From NCBI GenBank assembly GCA_902550555.1, contig CACCZR010000002.1, positions 1 through 64,000 of the forward strand: DNA of 64,000 bases. Direction: 5' to 3'. A program made the position numbers and the translations under genes. This DNA comes from an uncultured SAR116 cluster alpha proteobacterium (GTDB taxonomy: Bacteria > Pseudomonadota > Alphaproteobacteria > Puniceispirillales > Marisalimonadaceae). Below, piece after piece: positions 1 to 10,448 of the stretch. Below the pieces are notes generated by a model. It saw nothing but the letters and a program-made list of their open reading frames with translations, did not search any database and was not told where the DNA came from. Within the stretch, counting starts at the first letter, position 1, and the number at the start of each line of letters is the position of its first letter.

Positions 1-110
1 AAAAGATCCTGTAGCTCATGCATCATTGACCTATTCTATTCCTCCCAAAAAATCTTTTTAAAAAACAAAAATTCTGTTACGTTTTATTAAATTAAATGTT
101 GGAGATTTAG

Positions 111-920
111 ATGAGTTTTGTGGAAACAGAAACAAATGGTCAGATTTTTACAATAAGATTAAATAGACCTGAAAGATTAAATGCACTTAGCACTGTTATT
201 AGAGAAGGAATGGCTGAAGCTTTTACTAAGTTTCATAATGATAATAATTTAGAAGTCGCTATTTTAACTGGCACTGGAAGAGGTTTTTGCGCAGGCGAAG
301 ACATGAAAGAATCCCTAGATAGAGGAATAGCTGGATCTCCAAAGGAAATGGTTAAAAAAGATTTAACCAACCCTTTTCAAGATGGGATTTTACAAAAACC
401 TGTAATAGCCGCAGTAAATGGTTTTGCAATGGGGGGAGGGTTCATGCTTGTTGAAAGATGCGACTTAAGAATTGCTGTGAAAGAAGCTATTTTTGAAATG
501 TCTGAAGCTAAGAGATGGCTTCTCGGGGGATATAATCATGGTCACTATGGTAACTTACCACACCCCGTAGCTACAGAAATGGCTTTTGGTTATAGAATAA
601 ATGCAGAGAGAATGTATCAAGTAGGTTTTGTTAACAGACTTGTTGAACAAGAAAATTTGATGGAAGAAGCTCATTCAATGGCGAAACATTTACTTTCACT
701 TCCCCCAGCATCAAGGGTTAATACTTTATACATGATGAAGCATATGGCACCTAAATTACCATCAAACATAACAAATTTAGCAGAAAAACTTCATCTTCAT
801 GGCGATACCGAAGACCGTATGGAAAGCAGAAGAGCTTTTGCTGAAAAAAGAGAACCAAATTATAAAGGATGGTTAAACCCAGATGATAGATACAATATGC
901 CAAAGTTAGAAGAAGAGTAG
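111..920 (+). CDS. enoyl-CoA hydratase/isomerase family protein
   Basis: Crotonase-fold motifs in ORF translation (GRGFCAGEDMKE, NGFAMGGGFMLVERCDLRIA). Confidence 0.9.
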   Translation: MSFVETETNGQIFTIRLNRPERLNALSTVIREGMAEAFTKFHNDNNLEVAILTGTGRGFCAGEDMKESLDRGIAGSPKEMVKKDLTNPFQDGILQKPVIAAVNGFAMGGGFMLVERCDLRIAVKEAIFEMSEAKRWLLGGYNHGHYGNLPHPVATEMAFGYRINAERMYQVGFVNRLVEQENLMEEAHSMAKHLLSLPPASRVNTLYMMKHMAPKLPSNITNLAEKLHLHGDTEDRMESRRAFAEKREPNYKGWLNPDDRYNMPKLEEE

Positions 921-933
921 AAAAGGTTATAAG

Positions 934-2145
934 ATGAATGAAATTAAAGGGGCTTTGTCAGGATTAAAAATAGTGGCTTGTTCTACAGCCCAAGCTGGAA
1001 CGGTGCCTTATATGCTCATGGCAGATTTAGGTGCAGATGTAATAAAAATTGAAACACCTGGTACAGGTGACAATAATAGAAAATCTGGTTATCTATTTGG
1101 AGAAACTGGTTCTTTTTTTGAAACTAATAATCGTGGAGTTAAGAGTTTAACTTTAAATCTGAAATCTGAAAAAGGTCAAAAAATTTTACACGAACTTGTT
1201 AAAGAAGCCGATATCTTTGGACAAAATTTTAGACCAGGTGTTGCTGAAAAACTTAATTTTGATTATGAAACTTTAGAAAAAATTAACCCCAAAATCATCT
1301 ATGCGTCTGTTTCAGCCTACGGACCTGACGCACCAGATGGTCATTTACCAGGCACTGATGCTGTTGGTCAAGCACTAAGTGGAATTGCTGAAGCTTATTC
1401 TATACCAGGAAATAATTTAAGGACTGGAGTTGCATCCGTAGCTGATGAGACTTGTGCTATTTTAACTTTTGGAGGAATACTCGCTGCATATATTAATGCA
1501 CAAAAAACAGGTAAAGGGCAAAAACTAGAAACTTCACTCGTTGGTAGTGCATTCAGGTTACTTGGTTGGACTATGACAACCGCCATGTGGAGTAATAAAC
1601 CTCCAATTACTGGTGCAAGGATAAACGGAACAAGAGAACGTCCTGGTATTGCTGCTTGCTTTAATGACAAAAATGGAAAACCTTTTGCTCTTCAGCTAGA
1701 ACCTAATAGCTGGTTAGATGCTATGAAAGTCTTGGGCTTTAAAGACACCTTAGAAGCAGATGGACTGTTAGACTTAGGCTTGGCATTTGAATCAGAGAAT
1801 AAGAAAGCAGAAATTTTAAATAAACTAGCTGAACTCTTTTCAACTAACGAAAGAGATCACTGGATTTCAATATTGAGAAAAGCGGATAAAATTTCAACCC
1901 ATGTAAATACAATGTTGGAAGCTTCATCTGATCCAAACATAGTAAACAATAATTATGTGACTGAGGTTTGGTATCCTGAATTAAATAAAAATTTAAAAGT
2001 ACATGGAACTCCATGGAAGTTTTCTAAAACTCCAGCAAATATTAAAAGAGCGCCTAAACTTGGTGAACACAACTCAGAAATTCTTAAAAAATTAGGATAT
2101 ACAGCTGAAGAAATTAAAATTTTAACACAAGAAAATATTATCTAG
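934..2145 (+). CDS. CaiB/BaiF family CoA transferase
   Basis: GLKIVACSTAQAGTVPYMLMADLGADVIKIETPGTGDNNR; typical family III CoA-transferase layout; directly follows the ECH gene. Confidence 0.9.
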   Translation: MNEIKGALSGLKIVACSTAQAGTVPYMLMADLGADVIKIETPGTGDNNRKSGYLFGETGSFFETNNRGVKSLTLNLKSEKGQKILHELVKEADIFGQNFRPGVAEKLNFDYETLEKINPKIIYASVSAYGPDAPDGHLPGTDAVGQALSGIAEAYSIPGNNLRTGVASVADETCAILTFGGILAAYINAQKTGKGQKLETSLVGSAFRLLGWTMTTAMWSNKPPITGARINGTRERPGIAACFNDKNGKPFALQLEPNSWLDAMKVLGFKDTLEADGLLDLGLAFESENKKAEILNKLAELFSTNERDHWISILRKADKISTHVNTMLEASSDPNIVNNNYVTEVWYPELNKNLKVHGTPWKFSKTPANIKRAPKLGEHNSEILKKLGYTAEEIKILTQENII

Positions 2146-2668
2146 TTTCTTCAAGCTCTTTAATAAACCTTTTAAAATTATCTACATAATGCTTAGATGA
2201 TCGGGTCATATCTTTTATCATTTCTGGACTTAATTCTCTTACTGCTTTAGCTGGAGATCCTATAATTAACATGCCATCAGGAAATTCTTTATTTTCAGTG
2301 ACTAAAGCTCCTGCACCTACAAGACAATTATTTCCAATTTTTGCGTTATTTAGAATTGTAGCTCCCATTCCTACCAAAGAATTATTTCCAATCGAACAAC
2401 CATGAATTATTGCATTATGGCCTATAGTACAATTATTACCAATTGTAACCGGAGTATTTGGATCAACATGAATAATTGTATTTTCTTGAATATTAGTTTC
2501 ATTTCCTATTTTTATAACATCATTATCACCTCTTAAAACTGAACCAAACCATATTCCAACATCCTGACCTAGAATAACATTACCTATGACGTGTGCATCT
2601 GGCGCCACCCAATAAGAACCTTCACTTGGTAATTGAGGCTTTTTGTCTCCTAAATTATAAATTGGCAT
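2138..2668 (-). CDS. gamma-carbonic anhydrase-like hexapeptide-repeat protein (YrdA/PaaY type)
   Basis: Left-handed beta-helix repeats (IGNVILGQDVGIWFGSVLRGDN...). Start moved to MPIYNLGDKKP at 2668, preceded by AAGGAG; the ORF track extends to 2728. Confidence 0.87.
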   Translation of the reverse strand: MPIYNLGDKKPQLPSEGSYWVAPDAHVIGNVILGQDVGIWFGSVLRGDNDVIKIGNETNIQENTIIHVDPNTPVTIGNNCTIGHNAIIHGCSIGNNSLVGMGATILNNAKIGNNCLVGAGALVTENKEFPDGMLIIGSPAKAVRELSPEMIKDMTRSSKHYVDNFKRFIKELEETR

Positions 2669-2829
2669 TTTCACTCCTTGATAAATTTTTCTAATACTGG
2701 TTATGAACCCATTAATTAATTCCATCAATAAGAATAATTATTGTCAAGGAAAGAAAATATTTTACTCATAATTGAATTGATTTTTATATAAATTTAAATG
2801 TAAGTTTTTTTAATAATTATTAAAAATAG

Positions 2830-3999
2830 TTAAAAAGGCAATCCAACATAATTTTCTGCAAATGACTTTTGAGCGATTTCTGAATTTTCTAAATACTCAA
2901 TTTCTGTTTCTTGCATTTTTTGATCAAAATCAGACTGATTAGGAAATTTATGAAAAGTCACTGTCATCCACCAACTAAATCTAATGGCTTTCCAAACTCT
3001 ATTTAATGCCCATTTTGAATAATTTTTTAATACCATTCTATTTTTTTCTTGATAATACTCGTCGAGAGTTTCTACCAAATAGTGTACATCTGAAAAAGCT
3101 AAATTTAATCCCTTTGCACCAGTAGGTGGAACTATATGAGCGGCATCACCAACTAAAAACAAATTCCCAAAACTCATTGGTTCAACAACAAATGATCTTA
3201 AAGGAGCTAGTGACTTCTCTATAGATGGACCGGTTACTAAATTTTCTAAAGATTCTTCTGGTAATCTTTTTTTTAATTCTCTCCAAAAACGATCATCACT
3301 CCATTCATTTGTTTTTTCATCAATTGATGTTTGAATATAATATCTACTTAAATTTTCATTTCTCATAGAAGCTAAAGCGAACCCTGTTTTATGATTTGCA
3401 TAAATTAATTCTTCACTAACTGGAGGTGTTTCGGATAAGATTCCTAACCATGCAAAAGGATAAACTCTCTCAAAAATTTTAATTTTTTCTTTAGGAATTG
3501 TATTTCTTGAAACTCCATGAAATCCATCGCAACCTATTATAAAATCAGCATTAATTTTGGTTTCTTTACCCTTAATTTGACATGTTACATATGGACTATT
3601 TGTTTCAATTTCATGAATATTTACATCCTTTACAGAATTAAAAACTTTGCCATTATTTTTTTCTCTTACATCATAAAGATCTTTAGTAACTTCTGTTTGC
3701 CCGTAAACAGTAACTTTTTGATTAATTAAGTTTTTAAAATCCATCCTAAATCCACGGTTTTTTAAAGAGAGAAAAATACCATCGTGAGAGTAACCCTCAT
3801 CTTTTATCCTTTTATATATACCTGCTTTTTTAAGTAATTTTATAGTACCCTCTTCTAAAACACCTGCTCTTATTCTTGACAAAACATGTTCTTTGGTGTG
3901 TTTTTCTAAAACTAAACAATCAATATTAATATTACTTAAAAGTTGAGATAAAAGTAATCCTGATGGCCCTCCGCCAATGATAAGAACCTGCGTTCTCAT
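2830..3999 (-). CDS. pobA: 4-hydroxybenzoate 3-monooxygenase (PobA-like)
   Basis: GGGPSGLLLSQLLS FAD motif, RAGVLEEGT, GDAAHIVPPTGAKGLNLA. Confidence 0.87.
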   Translation of the reverse strand: MRTQVLIIGGGPSGLLLSQLLSNINIDCLVLEKHTKEHVLSRIRAGVLEEGTIKLLKKAGIYKRIKDEGYSHDGIFLSLKNRGFRMDFKNLINQKVTVYGQTEVTKDLYDVREKNNGKVFNSVKDVNIHEIETNSPYVTCQIKGKETKINADFIIGCDGFHGVSRNTIPKEKIKIFERVYPFAWLGILSETPPVSEELIYANHKTGFALASMRNENLSRYYIQTSIDEKTNEWSDDRFWRELKKRLPEESLENLVTGPSIEKSLAPLRSFVVEPMSFGNLFLVGDAAHIVPPTGAKGLNLAFSDVHYLVETLDEYYQEKNRMVLKNYSKWALNRVWKAIRFSWWMTVTFHKFPNQSDFDQKMQETEIEYLENSEIAQKSFAENYVGLPF

Positions 4000-4124
4000 A
4001 AAAATTTACCGTAAATTTTAATTTTTAAAAATATATTCATATTTATAAAATAATAATAAGTGATTGTTTTATTAAAAATCAAATTTAATCAAAAAATTAT
4101 TTTTAGATTTTTGTTCAATATTTT

Positions 4125-5444
4125 TTAATAAAAGATCCACAACATCATTAAAGTAATACTTGGGAACAAGAATAAAAGCGTTATTCTGATTATATCACTT
4201 AACAAAAAGGGAATGACCCCTTTAAAAGTTTCAATTATGGGTACATCTTTTGCCATTTTATTAATTATAAATACATTTAGCCCAACTGGTGGAGTAATTA
4301 AGCCAACTTCAACAACAACTAAAGTTAAGATTCCAAACCAAATGGCTGTTTCTTCTGGAGATAACCCAAAATCAAGCGACATTACCAAAGGAAAAAAAAC
4401 TGGAATTGTTAACAATATCATTGCTAAGCTGTCCATTAAACAACCTAACAGAAGATATAAAATCATAATGCATGCAACTACAATTAATGGTTCTAGATTA
4501 TTTTCTTTAGAGAATTCAGTTAACAAATTTGGAAGTTGAGTTAGAGCAATAAAAGAATTAAAAAATTCTGCACCTAATAAAACAAAAAAAATCATTCCAG
4601 TTGTAACTGCTGTACTTTCAATAACCTCAACAAATGACCTTATATTAAATGATTTATTTGTAATTGCTATAATACCTGTTCCTGCAGCACCAATTGCAGC
4701 ACCTTCAGTTGGTGTAAAAAAACCAAGATAAATTCCACCAATCATCACAACAAAGATCAAGATTATATGCCAAATATTTTTAAAAAGAGATATACGTACT
4801 AACCAAGGAACTCTTTCTTTTATTGGTCCAGAATCTTGATTTAACCTAACATATATACTAATCGCAATTATGTAACCCAAAGCAGCAAGCAAACCAGGTA
4901 TGAACGCACATAAAAACATTTTAGCTATATTTTGTTCAGTAAGAATAGAATAAATTATTAATATAACTGAAGGGGGAATTAAGATACCTAGAGTTCCTCC
5001 TGCAGCTAATGCTCCAGTACTTAATGCCCCAGAATACCCTAACCTTCTTAATTCAGGCAATGCCACTTTCCCCATAGTTGCTGCAGTTGCCAACGATGAC
5101 CCACAAATTGCACCAAACCCGGCACATGCTCCTACTGCCGCCATAGCAACTCCTCCTTTTCTATGACCCAAACATGCACCAGCAAATTTAAACAAAGCTT
5201 CGCTCATACCAGCTTTAGATGCAAAATTCCCCATGAGTAAAAAAAGTGGAATTACCGAAAGAGAGTAATTTGAAAATAAGTGCCATGCACTTGTTTTTGC
5301 AAGAGACATTACAGGAAGCCATCCTGTAATTAAAATAGTACCTGCACAACCAACTAATAACATTGCTAAACCAATAGGAACTCTGAATGCTAAAAGTGAA
5401 AAAAGAATTGGGAAAGCCAGAATGCCTAGAATATATTTTTCCAT
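4125..5444 (-). CDS. dctM: TRAP transporter large permease (DctM)
   Basis: Multi-TM protein with GILIPPSVILIIYSILTEQNIAKMFLCAFIPGLL; adjacent DctQ and DctP. Confidence 0.93.
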   Translation of the reverse strand: MEKYILGILAFPILFSLLAFRVPIGLAMLLVGCAGTILITGWLPVMSLAKTSAWHLFSNYSLSVIPLFLLMGNFASKAGMSEALFKFAGACLGHRKGGVAMAAVGACAGFGAICGSSLATAATMGKVALPELRRLGYSGALSTGALAAGGTLGILIPPSVILIIYSILTEQNIAKMFLCAFIPGLLAALGYIIAISIYVRLNQDSGPIKERVPWLVRISLFKNIWHIILIFVVMIGGIYLGFFTPTEGAAIGAAGTGIIAITNKSFNIRSFVEVIESTAVTTGMIFFVLLGAEFFNSFIALTQLPNLLTEFSKENNLEPLIVVACIMILYLLLGCLMDSLAMILLTIPVFFPLVMSLDFGLSPEETAIWFGILTLVVVEVGLITPPVGLNVFIINKMAKDVPIIETFKGVIPFLLSDIIRITLLFLFPSITLMMLWIFY

Positions 5445-5446
5445 GA

Positions 5447-5977
5447 TTAACTTCTAGATAAAATTAATTCACGATAAAATGTGTACAAACAACATATAGA
5501 AAGTAGTCCAAATGAAAATGTGACTGGCAAAAAAGGTATCCAAATTGGAAATTGTAATAACATAGTTTCTTCTTGAAAATTAAACATGTCTCTTGCTCCA
5601 AAAAACATTCTCCAAGTAAAAAATAATGCTAAAAGTCCGTACATAATTGAACTGATACAATCTAAAAAAGCAACTTTTTTAAAATTTAATTTTGCAGTTA
5701 TGAAATCTACGATTACATTACCTTTTTTTAAATGACACAAAGGTAAGAAAGAAGATATTGCTATTGCACTCCCAATTTCAACTAACTCAAAATCACCTAC
5801 TAATGGATTTAAGAATATAATTCTACTTAATATTGAAACAAAGTTAATTAATATAACAATGACAAGAATTAAACCTCCTAAAACAGCTAAAATATAAGCT
5901 GCATCATATAAAAAACGACCAAATTTGCCATTTGGTCGTTTTGTAAGTTCATCAATAGAATTTGTTGACAAACTCAT
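5447..5977 (-). CDS. dctQ: TRAP transporter small permease (DctQ)
   Basis: Four-TM small protein located between DctM and DctP. Confidence 0.88.
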   Translation of the reverse strand: MSLSTNSIDELTKRPNGKFGRFLYDAAYILAVLGGLILVIVILINFVSILSRIIFLNPLVGDFELVEIGSAIAISSFLPLCHLKKGNVIVDFITAKLNFKKVAFLDCISSIMYGLLALFFTWRMFFGARDMFNFQEETMLLQFPIWIPFLPVTFSFGLLSICCLYTFYRELILSRS

Positions 5978-5981
5978 TTAT

Positions 5982-7010
5982 TTATAATGTTTTTTCATAT
6001 TTTGAAATTAAGCTTTTTGCTGTATCTAAAAGTTTTTGAGCATCTAGACCTTTTTTATTGGTACTTTTAATCCAATCCTCGGTTACTTTTTTACCGGCCG
6101 CTTTCATTTTAGATAATTCTTCACCTTGTAAAGTAAAAAATTGTCCGCCAGCGTCTACAGCTAATTTTCTTGCAGGAACTTCAAAACCATCCCATAGCTT
6201 ACCTGCCTCTTTTGCTAAGGATAAACCTGAGTTGTTATCGATAACCTTTTTTTGTGATGGTGATAAACTCTCATACTTTGCTTTATTCATTATAAATAAA
6301 AAAGGCGTTGTATATAAACCTCTATTACCTGCAACATTAGTGTGTGCTTTTGTTAATTCTTGCAATTTAAATGAAGGCATTATTTCCCAAGGCACAACCA
6401 TTCCATCAATTACACCTTTTGACAACGAAGGAGCAACTTTTGGAACTGGCATCCCAACTGGAGTAGCACCCATACTTTTAAGCATAGTTGTAATTACTCT
6501 TGTTGGCCCTCGCATTTTCATTCCTTGAAAATCACTTATAGACTTAATCAGCTTATTTTTTGTATGTATCATACCCGGAGCGTGCACATGCACTGTTAAG
6601 ATTTTATAATCTTTTAGGTCTTCTGCTCCAATAGTTTCTACATATTCTTGAACAGCTTGTGATGTGATTACTGATTTTGTTGGCAAAAATGGTAATTCAA
6701 AAGCTTCAAGTCTTGGAAACCTTCCTGGTGTATAACCTGCAACTGTCCAAACTATATCCACTACCCCTTCTCTAACTTGATCAACTAGTTGGGGTGGCTT
6801 TCCGCCAAGCTGCATTGAATAATACATCTCAGTTACAATTTCACCATTTGATTCTTTTTTAACTTTTTCTGCCCATGGCAAAACAAATTTTGCATTTGAA
6901 TTAGCTGGTGCAGGAACAAATGTGTGAAATTTCAAAGTTACCTTATCAGCTAGTGCAGAAAATGAAAAAAAGGTTAGTGATAAAATAATCATTTTTATAA
7001 ACATTTTCAT
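5982..7010 (-). CDS. dctP: TRAP transporter substrate-binding protein (DctP)
   Basis: Signal peptide plus LKFHTFVPAPANSNAKFVLPWAEKVKKESNG... and MRGPTRV. Confidence 0.93.
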   Translation of the reverse strand: MKMFIKMIILSLTFFSFSALADKVTLKFHTFVPAPANSNAKFVLPWAEKVKKESNGEIVTEMYYSMQLGGKPPQLVDQVREGVVDIVWTVAGYTPGRFPRLEAFELPFLPTKSVITSQAVQEYVETIGAEDLKDYKILTVHVHAPGMIHTKNKLIKSISDFQGMKMRGPTRVITTMLKSMGATPVGMPVPKVAPSLSKGVIDGMVVPWEIMPSFKLQELTKAHTNVAGNRGLYTTPFLFIMNKAKYESLSPSQKKVIDNNSGLSLAKEAGKLWDGFEVPARKLAVDAGGQFFTLQGEELSKMKAAGKKVTEDWIKSTNKKGLDAQKLLDTAKSLISKYEKTL

Positions 7011-7122
7011 TATTTCCTCCTCAATTAGAAAAATTAAATCACAAAAAAAAATAAGTTACTAATACAAATTTAAAAAATTGATTTTAAGAAATCGACTGAT
7101 AAGATTTATATTGGTAATTCAT

Positions 7123-8103
7123 ATGGCAATAAAAGCTCTTTCATATTTAGGTGTTACATCAGAAAAAATTCAAGACTGGTCAAATTACGCAACAAAAAAT
7201 CTTGGGATGCAGGAAATTGATAAGACTAAAAACTCTTTAATGCTAAGAATGGATGACCAAAAACAACGGTTTTCCATTTCGAATGATGGTGGTGAAGGCC
7301 TATCATTTTTAGGGTGGGAAGTAGATAATAAAAATGATTTAGATAGTTTTGCATCAAAATTAGATAATAATAATGTAAAAGTATTTAGAGGACAAAAGTA
7401 TCTTTGTGACAAAAGATATGTTGAAGAATTAATTTATTTTAAAGATCCTGCCGGAAATCAAATTGAATTAATATTTAATCCATTTAAAACTGATGAGGAG
7501 TTTAAACCCGGAAGAGCTATATCTGGCTTTAAAACTGGTATCTGTGGCTTAGGTCATGCTGTTTTACATACTAACAATATAGAACCACTAGTAACATTTT
7601 ATAAAGATATTTTAGAATTCAAAGTTAGTGATTATAGTTTTGATCCAATAAGGCTTCATTTTTTTCATGTCAATGAAAGACATCATAGCTTTGCTCTTGT
7701 AGAAACTGGAAAAGTCGGTTTCCATCATTTTATGGTAGAATATAAAAATTTGGATGATGTTGGACAAGGCTATGATTTATTGCAATTTGAAAAAAATAAA
7801 ATTGCATACACTATCGGCAGACATACAAATGATTACATGACATCATTTTATTCTTACTCACCTTCAGGTTTTTTTGTTGAAAATGGTTGGGGTGGTAGAC
7901 TTATAAACCCAAATACATGGACGCCAGAATTAACAGATATTGGGCCAAGCTTTTGGGGGCATGAAAGGCTTCATCTTCCAGAAGATGAAAGACTGAAATT
8001 TAGAAATAAAAGAATGGAGATAGCGGCTAATGGTATTCAAGCTCCTTTGGTAATTGATTGCCCTTGGTTATATCAAAATCAATTAAATAAACATGCAAAA
8101 TAA
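7123..8103 (+). CDS. type I extradiol (VOC) ring-cleavage dioxygenase
   Basis: Two VOC modules; second has candidate H-H-E ligands (GHAVLHT / GFHHFMVEY / FFVENGWGG). ATG at 7123 preferred over TTG at 7078. Confidence 0.85.
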   Translation: MAIKALSYLGVTSEKIQDWSNYATKNLGMQEIDKTKNSLMLRMDDQKQRFSISNDGGEGLSFLGWEVDNKNDLDSFASKLDNNNVKVFRGQKYLCDKRYVEELIYFKDPAGNQIELIFNPFKTDEEFKPGRAISGFKTGICGLGHAVLHTNNIEPLVTFYKDILEFKVSDYSFDPIRLHFFHVNERHHSFALVETGKVGFHHFMVEYKNLDDVGQGYDLLQFEKNKIAYTIGRHTNDYMTSFYSYSPSGFFVENGWGGRLINPNTWTPELTDIGPSFWGHERLHLPEDERLKFRNKRMEIAANGIQAPLVIDCPWLYQNQLNKHAK

Positions 8104-9556
8104 AAACTGTAACGTTTTAATTGTTGGTTTTGGACCAACCGGCGCAGTTCTAGCAAATTTATTATCAAAATATGATCTTTCTATTCAGATTTTAGAAAAA
8201 GAAAGCCAAATTTATAATTTACCTAGAGCTGTTCATTTTGACGATGAAATTATGAGAATTTTTAAAAGTATTGGCATTTTTGATCAATTAGTAAAAAAAA
8301 CTATAATTAACAAAGGAACAAAATTTGTTGATGAAGATGATAATCTTATTTTAGACTGGCCTAGACCGAGACAAATCACTAATAATGGTTTTTATCCAAG
8401 TTACAGATTTCATCAACCTGATCTAGAAAAAATTTTAAGAAAGAATTTAGCTTCAAATGATAATGTTAAAATTTATTACAATGCTGAACTAACAGAGTTA
8501 AAAAACAAAGGTAAATTTGTAAATGCTAAATATATCAATAAAGTAACAAATACGTCTCACATTATTGATGCAGATTACGTTGTTGGGTGTGACGGTGCCA
8601 ATTCTTTTGTTAAAAAATTCATTGGACCAGAAACAATTGATTATGGGTTTGAAGAAAGATGGGCAGTTCTTGACTTAATTCTAAAAAAACATAACAAAAA
8701 CTTACCTGATAGAACAATACAGTATTGTAGTCAAAATACGCCTGCGACTTATTGTAGAAACGTTGGAAGAAGAAGAAGATGGGAAATATCATTAAATAAA
8801 AATTTTACTGAAAAAGATATTTTTGATGAAAATAAAATTTGGAAATTTTTATCTAAATGGATTACTCAAGATGCTGCTGTAATAGAAAGGAAAACTATCT
8901 ATACTTTCAAATCTTTAATAGCAAAAAAATGGCAAGAGGGAAGAGTATTCATAGCAGGAGATGCAGCTCATTTATCACCTCCATTTATGGGTCAAGGTAT
9001 GTGCTCAGGGCTTAGAGATGTTTCAAATCTTTTTTGGAAACTTGCTTACTGCTGCCACTTTGGTCATAAAGAAAAATTACTAGCATCTTATGAAAGTGAA
9101 AGGTTAAATAATGTAAAGGAGTATATAATTACTACAATTAATATGGGAAAGTTATTAAACTCTATCGGTGATACAAATGTTTCAAAAAGTGTGAAAGAGG
9201 CTCAAGATGGATCTAAAGTCATGACTTCAATAAAACCTCCATTAGGTCCGGGGTTAGGAAGTAAAAGTGATAAATTAAGAGGTCACATATTTCCTTTTGT
9301 AAAATTGAATAAATCAAATATTAAATATTTTGATGAACACTTTGATAAAGAATTAGTTTTACTTTCAACACAAGATTTTAATCATCCCAATATTAAACAT
9401 ATCAATATAAACAAGTATAAAGAGATTATTAAAATTTTTAATAATCTAAATATAAAAGCTTTAATTTTAAGACCTGACAGATTTATTTTAAGTTCATTAC
9501 AAAAAAATTCCGATATCAATAAATTTGTAAATAAATCAATGTTACAATTCAGTTAA
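8093..9556 (+). CDS. FAD-dependent aromatic hydroxylase, MhpA-like
   Basis: VGFGPTGAVLANLLS, GDAAHLSPPFMGQGMCSGLRDVSNLFWKL. Confidence 0.87.
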   Translation: MQNKNCNVLIVGFGPTGAVLANLLSKYDLSIQILEKESQIYNLPRAVHFDDEIMRIFKSIGIFDQLVKKTIINKGTKFVDEDDNLILDWPRPRQITNNGFYPSYRFHQPDLEKILRKNLASNDNVKIYYNAELTELKNKGKFVNAKYINKVTNTSHIIDADYVVGCDGANSFVKKFIGPETIDYGFEERWAVLDLILKKHNKNLPDRTIQYCSQNTPATYCRNVGRRRRWEISLNKNFTEKDIFDENKIWKFLSKWITQDAAVIERKTIYTFKSLIAKKWQEGRVFIAGDAAHLSPPFMGQGMCSGLRDVSNLFWKLAYCCHFGHKEKLLASYESERLNNVKEYIITTINMGKLLNSIGDTNVSKSVKEAQDGSKVMTSIKPPLGPGLGSKSDKLRGHIFPFVKLNKSNIKYFDEHFDKELVLLSTQDFNHPNIKHININKYKEIIKIFNNLNIKALILRPDRFILSSLQKNSDINKFVNKSMLQFS

Positions 9557-10405
9557 ATGATCATGAAGTTAAACGCATTACAAGCCGGATTTAATTTAGA
9601 TCATATTGTTTTAGAAAGTCCGTACCCCAATAATCTAGCTAGATTTTATAAAGAAATAATTATGATGGAATTTGTTAAGAAAAATAAAAATGAATTTATT
9701 TGTGAAGGGAAAAACCGTAAAATTATTTTAAAAAAAGGAAAAAAAAACACCTTTTCATATGCAGGTTTTTCTTGTAGAAGTAAAAAAAACCTAGATCAAT
9801 TTAAAAATTTTATTCTCTCCAATAACGTAAAACTATCAGAATTTGAAAATAATCATTTTAAGAGAGGTTCATTTTCAATAATTGACCCAGATGAAAATAT
9901 AATATCTTTTGGAATTAGAAAAAAAAATAAGAATCTTTATAAATATAATCTATGCATGCCCTTACAACATTTAACTTTATCAAGTAAAAATGTAGAAAAA
10001 TTTCAAAGTTTTTATTGTGATTTGTTAGGTTTTAAAATTACAGATAAAGTTGTTCATAAGAATGGATCCTTAGCTACATGTTTTTTAACTTCAAACCATG
10101 AACATCACACAATTGCTTGTTTCAAATCAGACAAAGTAGGAATTGATCATCATTCCTATGAAGTTGGTAAATGGGAAAATATCAAAATATTGTGTGATCA
10201 TTTTTCAAAAAAAAATGTGAAAATAATTTGGGGCCCTGGAAGACATGGACCTGGAAACAATCTGTTCATATTTATTGAAGATTTAGACAAGAACTGGTTA
10301 GAGTTTTCTGCAGAGTTAGAGATAATTCATGACAGAAAATTTAAAGAATGGCCCCATTCTGAAAAAACTCTTAACCTATGGGGTAGAGGAATTTTAAGGT
10401 CATAA
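9557..10405 (+). CDS. VOC-family protein, extradiol dioxygenase-like
   Basis: LDHIVLESPYPNNLARFY, LQHLTLSS, GIDHHSYEV, WLEFSAE. Confidence 0.78.
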   Translation: MIMKLNALQAGFNLDHIVLESPYPNNLARFYKEIIMMEFVKKNKNEFICEGKNRKIILKKGKKNTFSYAGFSCRSKKNLDQFKNFILSNNVKLSEFENNHFKRGSFSIIDPDENIISFGIRKKNKNLYKYNLCMPLQHLTLSSKNVEKFQSFYCDLLGFKITDKVVHKNGSLATCFLTSNHEHHTIACFKSDKVGIDHHSYEVGKWENIKILCDHFSKKNVKIIWGPGRHGPGNNLFIFIEDLDKNWLEFSAELEIIHDRKFKEWPHSEKTLNLWGRGILRS

Positions 10406-10448
10406 TCAATTATAATATATTTATGAATAACAAGATTTTATTTTTGCA

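Noticed and set aside
1395-1670. Antisense ORF, 91 aa, opposite the CaiB gene
   Set aside because: Lies wholly opposite a well-supported CDS and shows no family motif. The same applies to other antisense ORFs in the track (for example 3517, 4213, 6058, 16800, 22475, 32371, 41954, 43603, 47725, 58122).
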